Shown piece after piece: positions 1-7,490 of a stretch of 64,000 nt of DNA. This DNA is from an uncultured bacterium. GTDB taxonomy: Bacteria; Cyanobacteriota; Vampirovibrionia; Gastranaerophilales; Gastranaerophilaceae. How positions within the stretch are numbered: position 1 is the first letter of the stretch; the number at the start of each line of letters is the position of its first letter. Both the position numbers and the translations under genes were made by a program. The DNA lies in contig CACZCH010000007.1 of assembly GCA_902779645.1 (NCBI GenBank), positions 1-64,000 of the forward strand. The letters run 5' to 3'. The notes beneath the pieces were generated by a model. It ran no database searches. It was not told the DNA's origin and saw nothing but the letters and a program-made list of their open reading frames with translations.

Positions 1-308
1 GTCATACTGAGCCATACATCCGTTTAAGGCGAAGTATCTTGTTCAATTAATTATACGTGTCATTCTGAGCGTGAGCGAAGAATCTCATTCAAATCTTGCA
101 TAAGATTCTTCGGCATAAAATGATAACGCCTCAGAATGACAGCTTGCTTTTGCGTGTCATTATGAACCCAACAACAGTTTTAAGGGTGAAGAATCTTGTT
201 GAAACTCGCCAGAGATTCTTCGGGCTAAATGGTTATTCCCCTCAGAATGACAAGTCTCGCGTCATACTGAGCCATACATCCATTTGGGGCGAAGTATCTC
301 ATTAAAAA
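1..308. repeat. Palindromic repeat block 1 (left of GIY-YIG gene)
   Basis: This stretch is almost wholly repeat-derived. It holds a left-arm copy (GTCATACTGAGCC...GCGAAGTATC, from 1), a full unit at 59-140 and another at 156-251, then a second left arm from 261. A full unit starts GTCATTCTGAG and ends CTCAGAATGAC, with inner arms GAAGAATCT and AGATTCTTC, so it folds as a long interrupted hairpin. An open reading frame across 96-305 is an accident of the repeat and is not called. Confidence 0.9.
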
Positions 309-313
309 TATGT

Positions 314-319
314 TATAAT
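314..319 (+). promoter_or_regulatory. Extended -10 box for leaderless GIY-YIG gene
   Basis: The sequence TGTTATAAT (311-319) is a perfect extended -10 element. The ATG follows seven bases later with no Shine-Dalgarno sequence, so transcription should start at or next to the A of the start codon. The box lies just outside the left repeat arm. Confidence 0.6.
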
Positions 320-326
320 AGAAAAG

Positions 327-620
327 ATGAACGAGAAACAAGGATATACATATATTTTAACTAATACATACAACAAAGTTTTGTATATTGGAGTAACTTC
401 AAATTTAAGTAAGAGAATATATGAACATAAAAATAAATTAGCAGATGGATTTACAAAAAAATATAATATAAATAAATTAGTGTATTATGAAGTCGTCCCA
501 ACAATAGAAACCGCGATACAGCGTGAAAAATATTTAAAAGGAAAAACCAGAGCATTTAAAATTGATTTGATTAATTCTTTTAATCCTGAATGGAAGGACT
601 TATATGAGTCTATATTGTAA
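327..620 (+). CDS. Small GIY-YIG endonuclease-domain protein
   Basis: This is a 97-residue single-domain GIY-YIG nuclease of the UPF0213/YhbQ-like size class. The two signature strands appear as YTYIL (residues 7-11) and LYIGVT (19-24), followed by the helix Arg in SKRIYEH and the metal-binding Glu in QREKYLKG. No DNA-binding or UvrC-type extension is present. The family cuts DNA through a tyrosine- and arginine-assisted, metal-dependent mechanism; its targets in this organism are unknown. The gene is AT-rich, has a leaderless-type promoter, and sits between the two arms of a palindromic repeat: its TAA stop abuts the right arm. It is probably the gene carried by that element; a stand-alone DNA-repair role is the alternative. 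Confidence 0.88.
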   Translation: MNEKQGYTYILTNTYNKVLYIGVTSNLSKRIYEHKNKLADGFTKKYNINKLVYYEVVPTIETAIQREKYLKGKTRAFKIDLINSFNPEWKDLYESIL

Positions 621-804
621 GAGATTCTTCGGGCTGAATGGCTATTTCCCTCAGAATGACATAAAACTTGTCATACTGAGCGGGGGTAAATATAAAGCGA
701 AGTATCCAATTTAATTATACGCGTCATTCTGAGCGTGAGCGAAGAATCTCATTCAAATCTTGCATAAGATTCTTTGGCATGAATTGTTACTGCCTCAGAA
801 TGAC
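619..804. repeat. Palindromic repeat block 2 (right of GIY-YIG gene)
   Basis: The block begins with a right arm (AGAGATTCTTCGGGC...CTCAGAATGAC, 619-660) without its own left arm. A left arm with the GGGGGTAAATATAAAG variant follows at 670, then a complete unit at 723-804. Bases 704-774 are identical over 71 bp to 1752-1822 on the other side of the prepilin gene. Confidence 0.9.
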
Positions 805-821
805 GAAAAATTTTATATAAC

Positions 822-850
822 AATAAGGTGCGCATTCCGCGCACCTTATT
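822..850 (-). terminator. Hairpin terminator of the prepilin gene
   Basis: There is a perfect 12-bp stem, AATAAGGTGCGC / GCGCACCTTATT, with a five-base loop. Read on the minus strand it lies 46 bases past the prepilin stop and is followed by an AT-rich tail. A smaller hairpin (TTGGGT / ACCCAA, 866-880) lies between it and the gene. Confidence 0.7.
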
Positions 851-895
851 ACTTGTATATTGTTTTTGGGTTTTACCCAACATGCATACCAAATA

Positions 896-1549
896 CTATT
901 TTCTCATAGCCCAACGAGCAGCTGTTGTCTGAGCATCATTACCTTCAATAGGAGCACCGTCTTGGAAAGTAACATTACCCGGCAATGCGTTTGTACCCTT
1001 TAATGTTATAGCAAATTGGTCTTTGATATTTTTGTTAGCACCTGTACAATTCTCATCATCGCAAGTTGAAAGTTGATTTGGTGCCTTTTTACCGTTTGTA
1101 TCTATAAATGCGTTGATCAAAGCTTCATCTGCAGTTGCACCATTAGTCGTAGTAGATGCATCATAGCATAAAACCGTTCCGTCACGGAAGAACACTTGTT
1201 TTAAGCCGTCGCACGCACCAGTAACTCCACCATCAACTGAAGATGCTACGTCAACCTGAGCTTTAGATACCATCATACCCCAAACAGATTGATCTAAAAC
1301 ACCATCTTCATAAACAGCACTTGTATTTGGCTCTGTTGATGTTGCAATTCCGCTATAATCAAAACCATCTACTGCAGCATTCATCTGACCTACTTCGTTC
1401 AATGTGTTCATTGATTTTCTGAATGCTGTAATTGCTTGTTGTTCTTGGGTGTTAGACATCAATGCAGGTAATGTGATTGTTGCTACAACACCGATGATTG
1501 CCAGAGTAATCAATACTTCAGCCAAAGTAAAACCGTGTTTCTTCATCAT
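896..1549 (-). CDS. Type IV prepilin / pseudopilin-like protein
   Basis: This is a 217-residue protein with a class III signal: short basic leader MMKKHG, cleavage before F, Glu at +5 (FTLAEV) and a hydrophobic helix reaching about residue 28. It should be processed by PilD-type prepilin peptidase and assembled into a type IV pilus or type II secretion pseudopilus. The rest is a soluble, Cys-containing head of unknown role. A longer frame starts at 1630, but the ATG at 1549 is chosen: it has AAGGA five bases upstream, and a consensus promoter lies inside the extra 27 codons. No pilus assembly genes are nearby, so it may be one of several dispersed pilin genes. Confidence 0.85.
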   Translation of the reverse strand: MMKKHGFTLAEVLITLAIIGVVATITLPALMSNTQEQQAITAFRKSMNTLNEVGQMNAAVDGFDYSGIATSTEPNTSAVYEDGVLDQSVWGMMVSKAQVDVASSVDGGVTGACDGLKQVFFRDGTVLCYDASTTTNGATADEALINAFIDTNGKKAPNQLSTCDDENCTGANKNIKDQFAITLKGTNALPGNVTFQDGAPIEGNDAQTTAARWAMRK

Positions 1550-1601
1550 AAAGTTCCTTTCTCTTCTTAAACTACATAAAGCCTTAAATATACCTATTTT
1601 T

Positions 1602-1630
1602 ATTATATCAACCGTTTCAATATGTGTCAA
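1602..1630 (-). promoter_or_regulatory. Consensus sigma-70-type promoter for the prepilin
   Basis: On the minus strand the sequence reads TTGACA, 17 bases, TATAAT, an exact match to the consensus. The predicted transcription start is near 1595, giving a leader of about 45 bases before the ATG at 1549. Confidence 0.8.
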
Positions 1631-1717
1631 TATAATGTGAATATTCTTGTATTTTTGTATCTAACGTAAAATTAAGGTATAAATTTCTGTTTTTTTGTAA
1701 TATTTTGTAATGTTCAT

Positions 1718-2269
1718 GTCATACTGTGCGGGGGTAGATAAATAGCGAAATATCCAATTTAATTATACGCGTCATTCTGAGCGTGAGCGAAGAATCTCAT
1801 TCAAATCTTGCATAAGATTCTTCGGCATAAAATGATGACGCCTCAGAATGACGGAATAATATGTGTCATTCTGAACCTGACAATAATTTTAGGGGCGAAG
1901 AATCTTATTCAAGCCTAGCAAGAGATTCTTCGGGATACTGAGCCATACTTCCATTTGGGGCGAAGTATCTTGTACTAGTATGAGATTCTTCAGCATGAAT
2001 TGTTACTGCCTCAGAATGACAGCTCGCTTTTATGCGTCATTCTGAACCCAACAGCAGTTTTAGGGATTAAGAATCTCATGTAACTTATGTATAAGATTCT
2101 TCGGACTGAATGGCTATTTCCCTCAGAATGACATAAAACTTGTCATACTGAGCCATACATCCGTTTAAGGCGAAGTATCTTATTCAAGCCTAGCAAGAGA
2201 TTCTTCGGGTTGAATTGATATTGCGGGAATGAGTTCTTACGAACTCCCGCTCCCGCACCTCAGAATGAC
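1718..2269. repeat. Palindromic repeat block 3
   Basis: About 550 bp of nested repeat units: a left arm at 1718, a full unit at 1771-1852, several units mixing the TCATTCTGA and TCATACTGA arm types, and a last unit ending at the start of the uracil-DNA glycosylase gene. Some units are fused, for example a right arm running directly into ATACTGAGCC near 1930. This suggests repeated insertion or unequal recombination. The 168 bases between the prepilin start and this block hold the prepilin promoter and otherwise AT-rich sequence. Confidence 0.88.
2223..2256. repeat. GC-rich hairpin nested in a repeat unit
   Basis: GCGGGA pairs with TCCCGC at the outside and GAGTTC with GAACTC inside, around a TTAC loop. 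The hairpin interrupts the right arm of the last unit of block 3 and separates an in-frame upstream ATG (2229) from the ATG at 2265. Confidence 0.75.
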
Positions 2270-2858
2270 CAAAAAGTATGAAGAACTGGAAACTATACGT
2301 ATAAGATGTCTAAACTGTCACAAATGTTCTTTAGGAGATACGAGAAATAACATTGTTTTTTCTGACGGTATCCCAAATCCAAAACTTATGCTTATAGGCG
2401 AAGCCCCCGGTTTTTATGAAGATAAGGAGGGAAAACCTTTTGTCGGAAAAGCGGGGCAATTGTTAGACAAAATTTTTGAATCCGTTGGACTAACTCGTAA
2501 ACGTGATGTGTATATTTGCAATACAGTAAAATGCAGGCCGCCTGAAAACAGGAATCCTGAACCTAATGAAAAAGAAGCTTGCTGGGAGTTTTTGAAAGCA
2601 CAAATAGATATTATCCAGCCCAAAATCATACTTCTTTGCGGAAATGTTGCCGTGCAGTCTATCTTAGGTAATATTGGCGGTATAACAAAAATTCGCGGGA
2701 AATGGTTTAATGGGGGAGAAAATGTACACGGCGCAAAGCTTATGCCAATCTTCCACCCTTCGTATCTTCTAAGAAATGATTCCCGCGAAAAAGGAAGTCC
2801 TAAATGGCTTATGTGGCAGGATATTCAAGAAATTAAACGAGAATTTGACAAGTTATAA
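2265..2858 (+). CDS. Uracil-DNA glycosylase, family 4-type (Fe-S)
   Basis: This is a 197-residue enzyme that removes uracil from DNA. Four cysteines fit the family's 4Fe-4S cluster: C18 and C21 near the N terminus, one in VKCRPPENRNPEP and one in EKEAC. Motif A is GEAPGFYEDKEGKPFVGKAG and motif B is HPSYLL near the C terminus. A start at 2229 would add 12 residues, but they lie inside a GC-rich hairpin; 2265 gives the usual family N terminus. That ATG is the last part of the repeat end CTCAGAATGAC, so the start codon appears to have been supplied by the repeat. No Shine-Dalgarno sequence is visible. It converges tail-to-tail with lrgB. Confidence 0.88.
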   Translation: MTKKYEELETIRIRCLNCHKCSLGDTRNNIVFSDGIPNPKLMLIGEAPGFYEDKEGKPFVGKAGQLLDKIFESVGLTRKRDVYICNTVKCRPPENRNPEPNEKEACWEFLKAQIDIIQPKIILLCGNVAVQSILGNIGGITKIRGKWFNGGENVHGAKLMPIFHPSYLLRNDSREKGSPKWLMWQDIQEIKREFDKL

Positions 2859-3539
2859 TTATTTAATAATATACACAAAAATTGGTGCAAAAATCGCTGT
2901 TAATATCCCAACCATAACAAGAGCGAGTGACGCCATTACAACCTGAAGTTCTCTTCCTTTTTCAGCACACCTTGCCGTACCTATTACGTGGCTTGCCGCG
3001 CCCATAGCAAGTCCTATTGAGATATCATGTTTAACCTTAAATAACTTCAAAAGTTTATGCCCGAACACTGCACCAAATACGCCTGTTAACACAGCAACAC
3101 AAGCAGTAAGCTCAGGGACTCCGCCCATGCCTTTTGAAATTTCAACGGCAATCGGAGCCGTAACAGATTTAGGTAACATCGAAACGATTATGCTTAAAGG
3201 AGCGTGAGCAAATTTTCCGACGAAATAAGTACTTATTATCGCGAGAATTGACGCAAACAAAAATCCTGCATATATAACTCTTTTATTTTTAATCAAAAGG
3301 TCTTTATGCTTAAAAATAGGATATCCTAGCGCAACAACAGCCGGTATAAGAGAAAGAGTCAAATACTTTCCGCTCTTGTTATATGTTTCAAAATCTATAT
3401 TAAAAATCTTTAAAATAGCTATTATAACTATCCCCGCAAGCAATACAGGCGGAAAAGGAATTGGTTTCCCCTTTATTTTTAATCTTTGAAACCCTTTAAA
3501 AAGAGCAACCGATAATATAAGTCCGAACGGATTAATCAT
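2859..3539 (-). CDS. lrgB: LrgB/CidB-family membrane protein
   Basis: This 226-residue, multi-pass inner-membrane protein has the LrgB/YohK pattern: hydrophobic segments throughout and the conserved stretches SMLPKSVTAPIAVEIS and MGAASHVIGTARC in the second half. LrgAB pairs were described as holin/antiholin-like modulators of murein hydrolases; in some bacteria and plastids they export pyruvate or glycolate. The gene overlaps lrgA by 8 bp, so the two are cotranscribed. The family assignment is firm; the substrate cannot be told from sequence. Confidence 0.9.
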   Translation of the reverse strand: MINPFGLILSVALFKGFQRLKIKGKPIPFPPVLLAGIVIIAILKIFNIDFETYNKSGKYLTLSLIPAVVALGYPIFKHKDLLIKNKRVIYAGFLFASILAIISTYFVGKFAHAPLSIIVSMLPKSVTAPIAVEISKGMGGVPELTACVAVLTGVFGAVFGHKLLKLFKVKHDISIGLAMGAASHVIGTARCAEKGRELQVVMASLALVMVGILTAIFAPIFVYIIK

Positions 3540-3924
3540 GGCGATTCTTCCTCCAATGGTGAAGCCTTAAAAAAGCTAATCCGTATTCAATAAACAACCC
3601 TGTTAAAACTATAATTGCAGATGTTGTGATAAAGATTACAAGCAAAATCGGTATCAGATTTTTTAAAATCATAGACTGATAAGCTACAAGTCCTGCAATA
3701 AAAGGCAAAAGAAACATTGCCATGTTATTTATAAGCCATTCAGAGGTATCTTTAATCCAATTCTCTTTTATCACTCCCGAAATTAAAGATACTGCAAGCA
3801 GTATCAATCCCAAAATTGCAGGCGGAAATTGAATATGAACAAGTTTCAATATTTCCAAACTTAACAGATAATAACAAATTAATATTATCAGTCCTCGTGT
3901 AAAATCAAAAATCTTTTTTTGCAT
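3532..3924 (-). CDS. lrgA: LrgA/CidA-family holin-like protein
   Basis: This protein has 130 residues and four predicted membrane helices, with the family motif PPAILGLILL in the second helix and a basic C terminus. It is the usual partner of LrgB. A TTG at 3942 would add six residues, but TATAAT lies six bases before the ATG at 3924, so the start at 3924 with a leaderless transcript is preferred. No Shine-Dalgarno sequence is present. Confidence 0.87.
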   Translation of the reverse strand: MQKKIFDFTRGLIILICYYLLSLEILKLVHIQFPPAILGLILLAVSLISGVIKENWIKDTSEWLINNMAMFLLPFIAGLVAYQSMILKNLIPILLVIFITTSAIIVLTGLFIEYGLAFLRLHHWRKNRHD

Positions 3925-3979
3925 AACTCTATTATATTCCAAATATAAAGCTATTACTCTATAAAGATTATAAATACCA

Positions 3980-3988
3980 TGTTATAAT
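3980..3988 (+). promoter_or_regulatory. Extended -10 box, leaderless TPR gene
   Basis: TGTTATAAT ends six bases before the ATG at 3995, and there is no ribosome-binding site. It is one of the clearest examples of the leaderless pattern in this window. Confidence 0.65.
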
Positions 3989-3994
3989 GCTTAT

Positions 3995-4930
3995 ATGGAT
4001 AACGACAAAATAAGAGCAATGCGCAAACTCTCCAATGCCCTCAACGCAAATGATATGGAGTCCGCAAGAAAAATAATTGAAAATGATGTAAAACGTCATT
4101 TGCCTAAATATGAATACTATTTTTATTTAGGTTTAGTTAACGATGATTATGAAGAAAAACTTAAATACTATAATAAAGCAATTAAAGAAAATCCTGATTT
4201 TGCAGATGCATACATAAACAGAGGACTTGTTAAAAACGAGCTTAATGATTTTGAAGGTTCAATTACAGATTATGATAAGGCAATAGAGCTTGATTCCAAA
4301 TGCTCGCTTGCATTCAATAACCGCGGATATTCAAAACATAAGAAAGGAGATTATGAAGGCGCATTAGCTGACTATAATAAAGCTATCCTTTTGAATCCTA
4401 ATCTTAAAATTGCACTTGATAACAAAGCAAAACTACTATCCGAAGTCTGCATAAAAGACGATGAAGAGTTTGTAGCAAAGTATTATTTAAGCACCGGTAT
4501 ACACGAACTTAATAAAGGTAATTTTCTCGAAAGTATCAAAAACTTTGATGAATCACTTAAACACAATGATAAATCCGAGATAACGTATTTTTATAAAGCC
4601 GCAGCTTATCAAAGCTTGAATAATACTGACTTAGCTTATGAAAATTATACAAAAGCCATAGAACTTAATAACAAAATGGTTGACGCTTATTTTAATCGAG
4701 GACAACTAATGTTGAAAGATAATCCTAAACAGGCTCTTGACGATTTTGTATCAGCTGTCGCATTAGACTCGAATTTTATTGATGCATACTATGCTATTGC
4801 AGCCATTCAGAAAAATCTTGGCGAGTACGAAAATGCAATCAAAAACTTGGACAAAATATTAGAATTAGAGCCTATGGCAGTGAATGCAAAAGCTTTGAAA
4901 AAACTAATTCTGAACAAGTATATGAAATAA
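3995..4930 (+). CDS. TPR-repeat protein
   Basis: This 311-residue protein is built almost entirely of tetratricopeptide repeats. Recognisable units include FADAYINRGLVKNELNDFEG, LAFNNRGYSKHKKGDYEGAL and VDAYFNRGQLMLKDNPKQAL, with the acidic DYDKAIELD spacing between helices. There is no signal peptide or transmembrane segment, so it is probably a cytoplasmic scaffold. No catalytic domain is visible and the partner is unknown. Upstream it is divergent from lrgA, from which it is separated by 70 bp. Confidence 0.85.
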   Translation: MDNDKIRAMRKLSNALNANDMESARKIIENDVKRHLPKYEYYFYLGLVNDDYEEKLKYYNKAIKENPDFADAYINRGLVKNELNDFEGSITDYDKAIELDSKCSLAFNNRGYSKHKKGDYEGALADYNKAILLNPNLKIALDNKAKLLSEVCIKDDEEFVAKYYLSTGIHELNKGNFLESIKNFDESLKHNDKSEITYFYKAAAYQSLNNTDLAYENYTKAIELNNKMVDAYFNRGQLMLKDNPKQALDDFVSAVALDSNFIDAYYAIAAIQKNLGEYENAIKNLDKILELEPMAVNAKALKKLILNKYMK

Positions 4931-4941
4931 TATTTGCAGAT

Positions 4942-5460
4942 TTACGCTACAATATCAACACCTTTACTGCCTCGCCTGTTCATCAGAGAAACTGCAGCTT
5001 GCGAATTTAAAAACTCCAAAGCACCCATAAAGCTCTTTTTGTTAGATAATTCCTGCCGGGCTTCTATCATATTGTTTTGAATTTGAGAAGCAGTTAATTG
5101 CTCTTTTATTATTCTGTTTTGGTTAATTCCTGCAAACAGGTTTTTTTGCGGGAATCCGATTTGATTCTGTCCTTGAGCTTGCTCTACTTTTTCAACTAAT
5201 TCTTTCAGAGCTGAATCATTTGTTTCTTCGTATTTTTCTGCTTTTTGAACTTCTGAAACAGTCTGAGAGGTTTTGGTCTGAGTTAAAATTTGTGAGAACG
5301 GATTGTTATTGCTTACAAAAGATTCTCTTGCAATGTCCATGACGTCAGCTTTAACATCTCCGGTCATGGCTTTTGCGCGCTCTCTTGCTCTCTTAAAAAT
5401 CATCTCTTTAAGAGCTTCAGCATCTTGTCTATTCACGTATGAATTTAATTGATAACTCAT
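4942..5460 (-). CDS. Conserved-looking hypothetical protein
   Basis: A 172-residue soluble protein that I do not recognise. The N-terminal 45 residues are a charged helix (EALKEMIFKRARERAKAMTG), the middle is Gln/Asn/Ser-rich and likely disordered, and the C terminus ends in a basic patch (MNRRGSKG). There is no signal peptide or cysteine. The start is well supported by AGAGG five bases before the ATG. It converges with the TPR gene, with 11 bp between the stops, and no terminator is visible. Confidence 0.7.
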   Translation of the reverse strand: MSYQLNSYVNRQDAEALKEMIFKRARERAKAMTGDVKADVMDIARESFVSNNNPFSQILTQTKTSQTVSEVQKAEKYEETNDSALKELVEKVEQAQGQNQIGFPQKNLFAGINQNRIIKEQLTASQIQNNMIEARQELSNKKSFMGALEFLNSQAAVSLMNRRGSKGVDIVA

Positions 5461-5852
5461 TTTTCCTCTTATATGTTACTCTTATATATATATAAAAACA
5501 TGAATGTAAAGAAAATTGACTAAATAGTATATAATTAATATATAATTGTTACATAACTTTACAAACGGTTTTTTTAACTAAAAAACGCTATGGTGCAAAG
5601 TATGTTTGTATTATAGCTTTTTAAGTCTTTTTTTATCAGAAAATAACTATTTTTACATTATTTGTAATTTTGAAGTTTTTATTGTACAATAAAATTGCTA
5701 TTTATATTTCGGCTAGTGTAAAATCTTAACAGGAAGGATTTAACCGACCTGTTTTCTTTTGCCCCAATATTAAATAATACATTTAATGAATGATGTTAAC
5801 TTATTTAAACTATCGTATGATGTTATTGTATAACTAAAAGGAGATTAAAAAT
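5461..5852. other. AT-rich intergenic region with promoter and leader hairpin
   Basis: This 392-bp gap separates divergent genes. From 5520 to 5690 it is AT-rich with a weak GTTTTTT/AAAAAAC inverted repeat near 5571-5588 and nothing else I can support. A promoter (5695-5724) and a leader hairpin (5730-5757) precede the small secreted protein. Confidence 0.6.
5695..5724 (+). promoter_or_regulatory. Promoter for small secreted coiled-coil protein
   Basis: TTGCTA, 18 bases, TAAAAT. The predicted start near 5731 gives a leader of about 120 bases. The leader begins with ACAGG...CCTGT (5730-5751) followed by TTTCTTTT, which resembles a transcription terminator or a 5'-end stabilising hairpin. Confidence 0.5.
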
Positions 5853-6236
5853 ATGAAGAAGATAGTTTTAACATTAAGCGTTTTGTGTGCATTTACAGGT
5901 TTGGCTTTTGCTGACGGAAATGCTTTTACACCTTTGAATTTTAATGATACAGCTTATGGCACATCATCAAATACAGCAAGTGCTGTTAATACATTATCGG
6001 ACGGAGAAGCTGTCGGAAATGGTAATATTCAAAACGCTATTCAACAACTGGATAACGCACAGATTGATATAAGAAATGAATTGTTAAATGTAAAAACAAA
6101 ATATGCAGATGTTGATGCACAATATAAATTAGTAAAAACAGAGAGAGCATCTTTAAAGAAACAAGTTAATTCTGTTGAAAAAAGAATCAAGGAAATTGAT
6201 AAAGCTAAAGAAAGAATCAGAAAAAATATGATTTAG
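5853..6236 (+). CDS. Small exported coiled-coil protein
   Basis: A 127-residue protein with a clear Sec signal (MKKIVLTLSVLCAFTGLAFA, cleavage before DGN). The mature part starts with a Ser/Thr/Asn-rich segment and continues as a long heptad-rich helix from about residue 65 to the end, rich in Lys, Glu and Arg. It is likely a periplasmic or surface coiled coil. The family is not recognised. The start has AAGGAG at good spacing, and the gene ends at a strong terminator, so it is monocistronic. The strong terminator and long leader suggest high or regulated expression. Confidence 0.78.
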   Translation: MKKIVLTLSVLCAFTGLAFADGNAFTPLNFNDTAYGTSSNTASAVNTLSDGEAVGNGNIQNAIQQLDNAQIDIRNELLNVKTKYADVDAQYKLVKTERASLKKQVNSVEKRIKEIDKAKERIRKNMI

Positions 6237-6251
6237 TTAATTTTTCGAATT

Positions 6252-6294
6252 AAAATGACAAGGAGATTTTATTATAATCTCCTTGTCATTTTTT
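6252..6294 (+). terminator. Strong rho-independent terminator
   Basis: AATGACAAGGAGATT pairs with AATCTCCTTGTCATT (15 bp) around a short loop, followed by a run of T. It also carries an A run on the other side, so it could work in both directions. Confidence 0.9.
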
Positions 6295-6328
6295 ATAATA
6301 TAATAATAGAGAAAAGCAGAGGCAGTTT

Positions 6329-7489
6329 ATGTTTATTATAGAAAAACCTTATGTTTCAGAATATTTGATTGATACAATTATCAATCACGATTGGGCGGTT
6401 CTTGAAAATGAAACAATAGATAATTGCGGGATGGAAGAAGATGCTTTTAGGTTATGGTCAACTGAAAAGGCTGTAAAAACATATATGATGCAGGAGTATC
6501 CGCTAATTTATTCAAACTCGGAAACTGCGCTTGATTGGGTTACTACAAATCTTCCAAACTCTAATTTGAGCGGGTATATTAGGCTTTTCAAGGATAAAAT
6601 TGCTTTCAGAGAAAATTTGAAAGAAATGTATCCGACATTTTATTTTGAATCAATTGAGTATCAGGATATAAATTATGTAAAAAAAGAGGAATATAAATAT
6701 CCGTTAGTTCTAAAACCGTCGGTAGGATTTTTGTCTGCGGGCGTGCATGTAGTAGAAGACGAGTCAAAATGGGATGATGAAGTCAAGAAATTACATAAAG
6801 AGTTAGCAGCTGCGAAATTAACCTATCCTGAAGCGGTTGTAAATACATCAAAAATTCTTATAGAAGAATTGATTGAAGGCGAGGAATATGCAATTGATGC
6901 TTATTATGACAGAAATGGTATTCCTGTTATTTTGAATATATTCCATAATATGCACACAGGAAAAGAAGATGTTAGAGACAGATTATATGTTACTTCTGCA
7001 TCGATTATGATACAGTATATGTCAAAATTTGCACTGCTTTTAAGAGAATTAGGCGAAAAGTTTAACATAAAGAACTTTCCTATGCATCTGGAAGTAAAAA
7101 TAAATTCAAACAATGAGATTATTCCGATAGAGGTTAATCCGATGCGATTTGCAGGTTGGTGTACAACAGATATTGCAAAATACGCGTGGGGGATAAATGT
7201 TTATGAGTGTTTTAATGCTCAGACTTTTCCTGATTGGAATAGTATTCTAGCAAGCGCAAAAAATGAAATGTTTTATTTTTCAATGATAGACATGCCTCAA
7301 GATTATCCGAGAAGCAGTATCAATGGGTTTGATTTTATAAGATATTTGGCACATTTTTCTAAGGTGATTGAACTCAGACGAATAAATTATTTTGATAGTC
7401 CGCTGTTTGGAATAGTATTTGGTTCAACAACCTCCGAAGATGAGCTTAAAACAATTCTATCTCTTGATACGACAAAATATATTTTATAA
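6329..7489 (+). CDS. ATP-grasp-domain protein
   Basis: This 386-residue protein has an ATP-grasp core: an ATP-binding strand YPLVLKPSVGFLSAGV (about residues 128-143), an adenine/ribose-contact segment ILIEELIEGEEYAIDAYYD (about 180-198) and the metal-binding strand IPIEVNPMRFAG near residue 268. Family members join a carboxylate to an amine or thiol through an acyl phosphate; the substrate is not evident. The N-terminal 100 residues are a divergent pre-grasp domain. It stands alone after a terminator and converges with the acyltransferase gene. D-Ala-D-Ala ligase, PurK or carbamoyl-phosphate synthase identity is unlikely because their other domains are absent. Confidence 0.75.
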   Translation: MFIIEKPYVSEYLIDTIINHDWAVLENETIDNCGMEEDAFRLWSTEKAVKTYMMQEYPLIYSNSETALDWVTTNLPNSNLSGYIRLFKDKIAFRENLKEMYPTFYFESIEYQDINYVKKEEYKYPLVLKPSVGFLSAGVHVVEDESKWDDEVKKLHKELAAAKLTYPEAVVNTSKILIEELIEGEEYAIDAYYDRNGIPVILNIFHNMHTGKEDVRDRLYVTSASIMIQYMSKFALLLRELGEKFNIKNFPMHLEVKINSNNEIIPIEVNPMRFAGWCTTDIAKYAWGINVYECFNAQTFPDWNSILASAKNEMFYFSMIDMPQDYPRSSINGFDFIRYLAHFSKVIELRRINYFDSPLFGIVFGSTTSEDELKTILSLDTTKYIL

Positions 7490-7490
7490 T

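Noticed and set aside
96-305. 69-codon open frame in repeat block 1
   Set aside because: It is made entirely of repeat arms and has no ribosome-binding site or recognisable protein pattern.
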